Source: JACJYM01 sp965230495
GTDB taxonomy: Bacteria; Bacteroidota; Bacteroidia; Chitinophagales; Saprospiraceae
DNA: 64,000 nt
Direction of reading: 5' to 3'
NCBI GenBank assembly: GCA_965230495.1
Contig: OZ246004.1
Span: 3,038,001-3,102,000 of the forward strand
Positions 26,633 through 33,199 of this stretch are shown here, in pieces. The notes under the pieces are model-generated. The model saw only the letters and a list, made by a program, of their open reading frames with translations, was not told the origin of the DNA and searched no databases. How positions within the stretch are numbered: the stretch's first letter is position 1; every line of letters starts with the position of its first letter. A program made the translations under genes and the position numbers.

Positions 26633-27415
26633 TTAAGTTTTCTTTTCTAAATCGTCAATAAATATTTTTAAATGTTGGTTAAACTCTTCCGGTTTTTCCA
26701 TCATTGGTGCATGCCCGCATTTATCAATTTTGACCAGACGAGAACCTTTGATTAATTCGTGAAATTTTTCTCCTACCCATAATGGAGTTACACTATCATT
26801 AATCCCCCAAATAATTAACGTTGGAATCTCTAGTGACGGCAATTTATCCTCAAGATTATGCCTTACTGCAGATTTAGCTGTTATTACCACCCTGATACCT
26901 TTCTTAATATCATTTACCACTCCATATACTTCATCAACTAACTCTTTAGTTGCTACAGCAGGATCGTAAAATACATCTTCCGCTTTCTTCTTTATATATT
27001 CATAATTTCCTCTTCTTGGAAAACTATTACCCATAGCACTCTCAAATAAACCAGAACTTCCTGTTAATGTCATTGACGCTAACTTTTCCGGATGCTTTAA
27101 CGCATACAATTGTGCTAAATGGCCCCCTAAACTATTTCCAACCAAATGAATCTTCTCCAAATTTTTGAATTCTATAAAATCAGAAATAAAATCTACTAAA
27201 GAACTTAAACCCAAAGTTTTGATAGGTAAAGAAAATATAGGTAGTATTGGGATAATCACTTTTCTCTCATTGCCAAAATGACTAATAATACCTTGAAAGT
27301 TGCTCAATGCTCCCATAAGGCCATGTAGTAAAACCAATGGTTCTTTATCTCCGGATCCGAATTCTACATATTCGAATCCCTTTTGCTTAATTATATTGTA
27401 ATTACAATTACTCAT
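26633..27415 (-). CDS. Alpha/beta hydrolase
   Basis: A 260-aa alpha/beta-hydrolase fold protein. The oxyanion region LLHGLMGALSNF (29-40), nucleophile Ser95 in VGNSLGGH, an acidic residue in IIWGINDSVTPLW and the His in KCGHAPMMEKPEEF form a complete triad. Similar proteins include C-C bond hydrolases and esterases, and the substrate cannot be told. No signal peptide. It converges on the M1 peptidase gene with a 12-bp gap and lies 74 bp downstream of ctaA in the same direction. Confidence 0.92.
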   Translation of the reverse strand: MSNCNYNIIKQKGFEYVEFGSGDKEPLVLLHGLMGALSNFQGIISHFGNERKVIIPILPIFSLPIKTLGLSSLVDFISDFIEFKNLEKIHLVGNSLGGHLAQLYALKHPEKLASMTLTGSSGLFESAMGNSFPRRGNYEYIKKKAEDVFYDPAVATKELVDEVYGVVNDIKKGIRVVITAKSAVRHNLEDKLPSLEIPTLIIWGINDSVTPLWVGEKFHELIKGSRLVKIDKCGHAPMMEKPEEFNQHLKIFIDDLEKKT

Positions 27416-27489
27416 TTGCGATTACGGCAAAAGTACAAATTTTGACAATAGAAATTTCCATTACTTTTGCTTGTAGTTATAAAAGACAA

Positions 27490-28536
27490 TTATTTAAAAC
27501 AATTACCATCAAAAATAATATTCAGATAAGATAACAATAATACTAATGCCACTCCCTGATGTAATACACCCCATAGAATGGGAACTTCTCCTTTACACAT
27601 TAAAACAGTAATAATCCCCAATAATATTTGAGATATTAACACAATGAAAAATATTATATAACGGTTGTCATTTTTGTACATTCTTAAGCCTTTATTATTT
27701 ACCAATAACCAAACACAAATAATAAAAATTAAGTATGCAGTGATTCTATGAACGAACTGTATTAAACTAGGAAAAAAAATATTTTGATCATAGTTAGAAA
27801 AATTATTAACATTCCAATTATTTAAGTGGAAAATAACCTGTGGAAAAAGTTCATCCCCAATTAATGGCCATGTAGGAAAATATATTCCTGCTTTCATTCC
27901 CGACATAATACCACCAAAAAAAATCTGAACAATAAGTAAAATACCTAGTAACCAAGAAGTTTTACCAGAAAAAATATTGCTTCTTACCGATCCAAATGTT
28001 TTATAAACCGAGAATCTATACGCGAAGAATAAAGAGGCAAATGTTGCAAAGGCAATGATCAGATGAACCGAAAGTTTGTAAGCATTTACCCATGGTCTAT
28101 CCTTAAGACCAGAAGCAACCATAATCCAACCAAATATTGCCGCTAGTGCAGCAAACAAAACCACAACACCCAGCTTTTTTACCAGAGGTAAATCAATTCT
28201 TTTCTTCCATAGGAAAAATAAAAAGGGAATCAAGAAAACAAAACCCATAAGACGTGCCCAAAAGCGATGGATGAACTCCCAGAAATAAATAAACTTAAAA
28301 TCACCAAGTGACATACCTTCAAAAACCTCACGATATTGAGGGGTGTTCTTATATAATTCAAATTCATGCAACCAATCCTCCTCATTCATAGGAGGAATAG
28401 AACCTTCTATAACTTCCCACTTAGTGATGGATAAACCAGATTCAGTTAATCTGGTAATACCACCCACAATCACCTGAATAAATATCATAACAAGGCCTAG
28501 AATTAACCAATACCTGACTACTTTATCATATTTCAT
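27490..28536 (-). CDS. ctaA: Heme A synthase (COX15/CtaA)
   Basis: A 348-aa inner-membrane enzyme that oxidises the C8 methyl of heme O to make heme A for cytochrome aa3 oxidase. Eight hydrophobic segments are visible. The hallmark segments are GGITRLTESGLSITKWEVIEG after the first helix, FIYFWEFIHRFWARLMG, KLSVHLIIAFATFA, FVHRITAY and LHQGVALVLLLSYL, which supply the heme-ligand histidines. The long loop with PPMNEEDWLHEFELYKNTPQ is typical of the COX15-type group. The gene starts at the left edge of the proposed origin and is transcribed leftward, co-directional with the left fork. Confidence 0.95.
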   Translation of the reverse strand: MKYDKVVRYWLILGLVMIFIQVIVGGITRLTESGLSITKWEVIEGSIPPMNEEDWLHEFELYKNTPQYREVFEGMSLGDFKFIYFWEFIHRFWARLMGFVFLIPFLFFLWKKRIDLPLVKKLGVVVLFAALAAIFGWIMVASGLKDRPWVNAYKLSVHLIIAFATFASLFFAYRFSVYKTFGSVRSNIFSGKTSWLLGILLIVQIFFGGIMSGMKAGIYFPTWPLIGDELFPQVIFHLNNWNVNNFSNYDQNIFFPSLIQFVHRITAYLIFIICVWLLVNNKGLRMYKNDNRYIIFFIVLISQILLGIITVLMCKGEVPILWGVLHQGVALVLLLSYLNIIFDGNCFK

Positions 28537-29031
28537 TCTGTGTAATTTCGTTTCACAAAATTAGTTAAACTCTTTGCAATTTTTTTTCTTTTGTTTCTTT
28601 CCACAACAACTAATAAAAAATAATATAATCTTAAAGTTTAATTACTATTTATTATTAGACATGTTGGTAATTGGAAAAATATATAGGAATAAATTATAAT
28701 TAATAGTTATTAACACAAAAATTGTAATTATTCGCAGATCTTTATATTATATAAAATTGAATATCAATAAATTAACAATATGAATAAATAAGAGTCAGTA
28801 ATAATAACTAGCAGAAAATCAATTTGATTTTCTGTTAGTTTTAATTGATATATGATAGAGAGAAGTGATGATAATTTAGTATATATTAATTATAGTTATA
28901 TATAATTCACTGTAATATCTTTTTCTATTTATTATCCTCTATTTATCAAATTTATTAGTGTGGAAAAACAACATTTTTGATGACTGATAATTATATATTT
29001 ATAAACTACGAAAAGTTATAATGTTTATAAT
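28537..29031. other. oriC: Candidate chromosomal replication origin (oriC)
   Basis: A 495-bp, extremely AT-rich gap between divergent ctaA and dtd. It holds DnaA-box-like words: TTTTCCACA on the minus strand at 28959-28967 (8 of 9 to TTATCCACA) and weaker ones near 28595-28603 and 28707-28715. There is also a long near-perfect inverted repeat (28806-28840) and long A/T runs suitable for unwinding. Strand composition changes here. Leftward genes on the left are strongly C-over-G on the plus strand (17 C, 4 G in 27001-27060), and sequence to the right is G-over-C (17 G, 7 C in 29641-29700). The parS pair lies 4.4 kb away. No dnaA gene is present and the DnaA boxes are few, so this is an inference. 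Confidence 0.6.
28806..28840. repeat. Long inverted repeat within the candidate origin
   Basis: Arms at 28806-28822 and 28824-28840 pair over 17 positions with one G-T wobble and a single central base. As RNA this would be a strong AT-rich hairpin, as DNA a cruciform. It lies between divergent genes and far from either stop, so an ordinary terminator role is unlikely unless a small RNA ends here. Confidence 0.7.
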
Positions 29032-29484
29032 ATGAGATTGGTGATTCAAAGAGTTTCGGAAGCAAGTGTTGTAATAGACAATAAAGTACATAATTCAATA
29101 AATAAAGGATTATTGTTATTGTTAGGTATAGAAGATGCAGATGAATATAACGATATAGATTGGTTATGTAATAAAGTAGCAAACATGAGAATTTTCTCAG
29201 ATGAGAAAAACAAAATGAACCTTTCGATAAAGGATATAATAGGAGAAGTAATGATAATAAGTCAGTTTACTTTATATGCAAGTACTAAAAAGGGTAACCG
29301 TCCTTCGTTTATAAGAGCAGCAAAAGCAGAGAAAGCAAAAAGACTTTATGAGGAATTTATAAATCATTTTAAATTGGTCAGCGGTTTAGAAGTAAAGACT
29401 GGTATATTTGCTGCCGATATGAAAGTGACGTTAAATAATGACGGACCAGTGACAATTATTATTGACAGCAAAAACAAGGAATAG
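29032..29484 (+). CDS. dtd: D-aminoacyl-tRNA deacylase
   Basis: A 150-aa enzyme that hydrolyses D-amino acids (and mischarged glycine) from tRNA. The full family pattern is present: MRLVIQRVSEASVVI at the start, the SQFTLYA catalytic loop with its Thr, GNRPSFIRAA, and the C-terminal NNDGPVTI (Gly-Pro motif). Length is normal. First gene to the right of the proposed origin. Its TAG stop is directly followed by the TTG start of the next gene in the same reading frame. Confidence 0.97.
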   Translation: MRLVIQRVSEASVVIDNKVHNSINKGLLLLLGIEDADEYNDIDWLCNKVANMRIFSDEKNKMNLSIKDIIGEVMIISQFTLYASTKKGNRPSFIRAAKAEKAKRLYEEFINHFKLVSGLEVKTGIFAADMKVTLNNDGPVTIIIDSKNKE

Positions 29485-29826
29485 TTGGAACTTTCAGAAC
29501 TTCAAGAAAGAGTAAATAAATGGATTAATACTTACGGTGTTAAGTATTTTTCTCCTTTGAGTAATACATGTATTCTTACAGAGGAGGTTGGTGAGTTGGC
29601 TAAAATAGTGGTAAGAAAATATGGTGAACAATCATTTAAAGAACATATAACTGAGGCGGAGATTAGAGTAAAGATAGAAGACGAGCTGGCCGATATATTA
29701 TGGGTTATAACTTGTTTGGCGAACCAAATGGAAATAGACCTTGAAAGGGCAATGGAAAATAATTTTTCTAAAAAGAATAGTAGAGATAAAGAAAGACATT
29801 TAAATAATAAAAAATTGTTAGGTTAA
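29485..29826 (+). CDS. MazG-like nucleotide pyrophosphohydrolase
   Basis: A 113-aa MazG-family protein. The metal-binding motifs are LTEEVGELAKIV (about 31-42) and EDELADILWVITCLAN (about 67-82). The closing KKNSRDKERH is typical of the Bacteroidota form found next to dtd. I use the TTG at 29485-29487, immediately after the dtd stop, because family members begin with this M-E-L-x-E-L-Q-x-R segment and no ATG is available. It probably removes non-canonical or excess nucleoside triphosphates. It lies between dtd and an aldehyde dehydrogenase gene (2-bp gap), forming a tight three-gene unit. Confidence 0.88.
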   Translation: MELSELQERVNKWINTYGVKYFSPLSNTCILTEEVGELAKIVVRKYGEQSFKEHITEAEIRVKIEDELADILWVITCLANQMEIDLERAMENNFSKKNSRDKERHLNNKKLLG

Positions 29827-29828
29827 CT

Positions 29829-31358
29829 ATGGATATTAATTTTTTAAAGGAGTTAGGGTTAGAGGAAAATAACGAAGGTACCTGGATAGGAAGTCAATCC
29901 TATTCTTCAGAAGAGAATATTTCTTCATATTCTCCTGTTGACGGTGCTTTTATTGGTAAAGTGAATACCACGAATGCATCACAATATAACAAAGTGATAG
30001 AAGAGGCAGAAGCAGCTTTTAAAGTGTGGAGAAAAATACCTGCACCAAAGAGAGGAGAGGTAGTACGACAATTTGGTGAGGTATTAAGAGAATATAAAGA
30101 ACCATTGGGTAAATTGGTATCTTATGAAATGGGTAAATCATTACAAGAAGGTTATGGCGAAGTACAAGAAATGATTGATATATGTGATTTTGCTGTTGGT
30201 TTAAGCAGACAGTTATATGGACTGACGATGCATTCTGAAAGACCAGGACATAGAATGTATGAACAATGGCATCCTTTAGGAGTGGTGGGTATTATTTCTG
30301 CATTTAATTTTCCTGTGGCAGTATGGTCATGGAATGCAATGATAGCTTTGGTTTGTGGAAATGTTACAGTGTGGAAGGGTAGTGAAAAAACACCGCTAAA
30401 TACAATAGCATGTCAGCTTCTATTTAACAAAGTATTGAAAGTAAATGATATACCAGAAGCTGTGGTCTGTTGTGTGACAGGTGATTACAAAGTAGGAGAA
30501 ATGATGACCAGTGACAAAAGAGTATCTTTGGTTTCAGCAACGGGGTCAAGCCGGATGGGTAAAATTGTAGGTGCAGAGGTTGCAAAAAGATTTGGTAAGT
30601 GTCTGCTAGAATTAGGAGGTAATAATGCAATAATAGTTACGCCAAGTGCAGATTTAAAGCTTGTATTAACTGGGGCTGTTTTTGGTGCAGTAGGAACATG
30701 TGGTCAAAGGTGTACAACGACAAGAAGACTTATTGTTCATAAGGATATTTATGATAAAGTAAAAGAACAACTGGTTAGTGCATATGGTCAATTAAAAATA
30801 GGTAATCCCTTGGATCAAAACAACCATGTAGGTCCATTGATAGATAAAGATGCGGTAAACATGTTTTTATCTACTATTGAAAACGCTAAAAAGGAAGGAG
30901 GAAATATCCTAGTAGAAGGTGAAGTGTTAGAGGGTGAAGGATATGAAAGTGGATGTTACGTAAAACCATGTATAATTGAAGCATCAAATGAAATGAATGT
31001 CGTTCAAACAGAGACCTTTGCTCCTATATTATATTTACTTAAATATGATGGTGAACTAGATGATGCTATTGCCATTCAAAATGATGTACCACAGGGTTTA
31101 TCTTCTGCAATAATGACAACAAATCTTAGGGAAGCAGAGATATTTTTATCCGCTGCAGGATCTGATTGTGGAATTGCAAATGTTAATATAGGGACTTCTG
31201 GAGCTGAGATAGGAGGAGCATTCGGTGGAGAGAAAGAAACAGGAGGAGGAAGAGAATCTGGATCTGATGCTTGGAAGGCGTATATGAGAAGACAAACTAA
31301 TACAATTAATTATAGCACTGATCTTCCGTTGGCCCAAGGAATAAAATTTGATTTTTAA
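29829..31358 (+). CDS. ALDH7-type aldehyde dehydrogenase (aminoadipate-semialdehyde dehydrogenase-like)
   Basis: A 509-aa NAD(P)-dependent aldehyde dehydrogenase. The catalytic pair is Glu261 (LELGGNNA) and Cys295 (GTCGQRCTTTRR). The Rossmann motif is in ATGSSRMGKIV (about 237-247). The GTCGQRCTTTRR block and the closing AFGGEKETGGGRESGSDAWKAYMRRQTNTINY segments are those of ALDH7A1/antiquitin, which oxidises alpha-aminoadipate semialdehyde in lysine breakdown. Cytoplasmic. No other lysine-catabolism gene is adjacent, so the substrate remains an inference. Followed by two hairpins, the second a strong terminator. Confidence 0.93.
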   Translation: MDINFLKELGLEENNEGTWIGSQSYSSEENISSYSPVDGAFIGKVNTTNASQYNKVIEEAEAAFKVWRKIPAPKRGEVVRQFGEVLREYKEPLGKLVSYEMGKSLQEGYGEVQEMIDICDFAVGLSRQLYGLTMHSERPGHRMYEQWHPLGVVGIISAFNFPVAVWSWNAMIALVCGNVTVWKGSEKTPLNTIACQLLFNKVLKVNDIPEAVVCCVTGDYKVGEMMTSDKRVSLVSATGSSRMGKIVGAEVAKRFGKCLLELGGNNAIIVTPSADLKLVLTGAVFGAVGTCGQRCTTTRRLIVHKDIYDKVKEQLVSAYGQLKIGNPLDQNNHVGPLIDKDAVNMFLSTIENAKKEGGNILVEGEVLEGEGYESGCYVKPCIIEASNEMNVVQTETFAPILYLLKYDGELDDAIAIQNDVPQGLSSAIMTTNLREAEIFLSAAGSDCGIANVNIGTSGAEIGGAFGGEKETGGGRESGSDAWKAYMRRQTNTINYSTDLPLAQGIKFDF

Positions 31359-31433
31359 TAAAAAATTTTTCTAATTAAATTTTTTATAATAAATTGCAGT
31401 TCAATGGCTTGTAAGATTGAATAAAGAGCTACT

Positions 31434-31451
31434 AGCCACCGCTCGGTGGCT
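31434..31451 (+). terminator. Short GC-rich hairpin after the ALDH gene
   Basis: A perfect 7-bp stem (agccacc / ggtggct) with a GCTC loop. The T-run after it is weak (ttt, then cg), so it may attenuate or protect the 3' end rather than terminate by itself. The strong terminator follows at 31480. Confidence 0.45.
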
Positions 31452-31479
31452 TTCGTAGAGGGTTATATAGAATGATGGG

Positions 31480-31512
31480 GCCTCAGAATTGTAGAATTCT
31501 GGGGCTTTTTTT
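31480..31512 (+). terminator. Rho-independent terminator
   Basis: An 11-bp stem (31480-31490 with 31495-31505, one G-U pair) with a GTAG loop, followed by seven Ts. It ends the dtd-mazG-ALDH transcript ahead of the next gene at 31533. Confidence 0.85.
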
Positions 31513-31532
31513 ATACCTCAAATCTTATACAA

Positions 31533-31985
31533 ATGTTGACAAATAAAATAAAAGAGTACATGGAAAAAAGTGTACTTTGTTGGCTAGCGACTTCATCTCC
31601 TGAAAACAGCCCTAATGATTCTCCTAAGGAAATATTTACTTATCATGGAAATGACACAATTCTCATTGCCAATATTGCGTCACCGCATAGTGTAAAAAAT
31701 ATCGAAAAAAATGAGAATGTCTGTATAAGTTTCATTGATATCTTTATACAAAAAGGATATAAAATTAAAGGAGTAGCAAAGATTTTAAATGAGTCTCATG
31801 ACGATTTTAACTTATACAAGAGTAAATTAGAAATATTAACCGAAGGAAAATTTCCTTTTAACTCAATTATATATATAACCATTAAACAGATATCAGAAAT
31901 ATTAGCACCTCGCTACATAATATTTCCCGAAACAACAGAAGAAGAACAAATATTATCTGCAGAGATAACCTACGGAGTAGTCTAA
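31533..31985 (+). CDS. Pyridoxamine 5'-phosphate oxidase family (flavin-binding) protein
   Basis: A 150-aa protein with the split-barrel FMN-binding fold: MLTNKIKEYMEKSVLCWLATSSPENSPNDSPKEIFTYHGNDTILIANI..SPHSVKNIEKNENVCISFID in outline, then a strand pair around GYKIKGVAKIL. Such small PPOX-class proteins are flavin reductases or oxidoreductases of unknown substrate and are not PdxH itself, since the PLP-binding residues are absent. It overlaps the stop of the convergent ABC permease gene by 4 bp. The start follows the terminator at 31480-31512 by 20 bp. Confidence 0.85.
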   Translation: MLTNKIKEYMEKSVLCWLATSSPENSPNDSPKEIFTYHGNDTILIANIASPHSVKNIEKNENVCISFIDIFIQKGYKIKGVAKILNESHDDFNLYKSKLEILTEGKFPFNSIIYITIKQISEILAPRYIIFPETTEEEQILSAEITYGVV

Positions 31986-33199
31986 GATATTTTCAATGAT
32001 TCTATTGTTTTTACGGATCGACTAGCGGGGAGGAGAGCGGCAAAAAAACAAATTGTAACCACAGTAATAATCACGACGACAAAGTCAAGGAATTTAAGAG
32101 AAATAGGATAAGCATCAATCATAAAACCTGATGGTACACCAATAATGCCGTATCTAAGTTGAAGAAAGTAAAAAATAAGTGCCAAAACAATTCCCAAAAT
32201 AAGACCAAAAACACCTATAAAAACACCTACTTTACTAAAAAGAAGCTTAATATTAGAATCATTAAAACCTAAAGATTTAAGAATTGCAATGTCTTGTTTT
32301 TTATCAAGAATAATCATCCATAAGGCGGCAATCATATTAAACGCAATTATTAACATTGTTAAAGTTGCGATAAGGTAACTGATCCATTTTTCAATATTCA
32401 TAACCTTAAGAAAATCTTCATCCTGCTCATAACGATTTTTTATATCGACATCAACAGAAATATTATCCTTTATGCTGTTCTTTATCTTTTCTACGTTGGC
32501 ATTGTCCGAAATCTTAATCTCGAGAGCGGAGACATGATTTTTTAACTCTAATAGTGCATTGACAAAGGCAAAAGAAGCAATAACGAATTGATTATCCTCT
32601 TCGCCGCCCATAACAAATGTTCCTTTCGGATAAAGAGGAAGAGATTTATAATCTTTACTGAGAGGACCTGTTTTTTTTCTTTTGAGCATATAGACATTAA
32701 GGGGAGTAAGATGATCAGACGGATTAATGGAGAGTTTACCGAAGATAATATTTCCGAGAACAGCACAGGAAGCAGATTTTTCTTTTAGTATAAATGATCC
32801 TCTATTGATAATAGAATCTATTTCTGTCACAGACTGATAATTTTCATCCACTCCTTTAATTCTTCCCACTTCCTGAGAACCATTGTATTCAAAAAAACAA
32901 ACCTCTTCTATAGTTCTACTAACTGATAAAACACCATCAATTTTTGCCAACTCACCTAATTCTTTATCCGAAAGGGTAAAAAATTTACCTTCTTTTAAAG
33001 AAACCTTAAGATCAGGATTAAAAGAATTAAATAACCCGGAGAGTACTTTTTCAAAACCGTTAAAAACAGAAAGTATTAGGATGAGAGCTGCAGTACCAAT
33101 GGCAATACCAATTATTGATATGCTGGTAATTAAATTGATTGCATTGGTTGACTTTTTACCAAAAAGATAACGAAAGGCAATTTTACTGTTTATATTCAT
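31982..33199 (-). CDS. LolC/LolE-like ABC transporter permease
   Basis: A 405-aa inner-membrane protein of the FtsX/MacB-like permease family: one N-terminal membrane segment (about 20-45, INLITSISIIGIAIGTAALILILSVFNGF in outline), a large periplasmic domain (about 50-260), and three C-terminal segments (about 275-395). The start with SKIAFRYLFGKK..NAINLITSIS is that of lipoprotein-releasing permeases, which extract outer-membrane lipoproteins. The ATPase (LolD) is not adjacent. Its ATG overlaps the stop of the NagZ/beta-lactamase fusion gene (33196-33199), so it is cotranscribed with it. Confidence 0.9.
   Translation of the reverse strand: MNINSKIAFRYLFGKKSTNAINLITSISIIGIAIGTAALILILSVFNGFEKVLSGLFNSFNPDLKVSLKEGKFFTLSDKELGELAKIDGVLSVSRTIEEVCFFEYNGSQEVGRIKGVDENYQSVTEIDSIINRGSFILKEKSASCAVLGNIIFGKLSINPSDHLTPLNVYMLKRKKTGPLSKDYKSLPLYPKGTFVMGGEEDNQFVIASFAFVNALLELKNHVSALEIKISDNANVEKIKNSIKDNISVDVDIKNRYEQDEDFLKVMNIEKWISYLIATLTMLIIAFNMIAALWMIILDKKQDIAILKSLGFNDSNIKLLFSKVGVFIGVFGLILGIVLALIFYFLQLRYGIIGVPSGFMIDAYPISLKFLDFVVVIITVVTICFFAALLPASRSVKTIESLKIS

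Noticed and set aside
31434..31512. A small structured RNA gene from the two adjacent hairpins
   Set aside because: The second hairpin is a standard terminator and the first is too small to be a known RNA; no promoter is visible in front of them.
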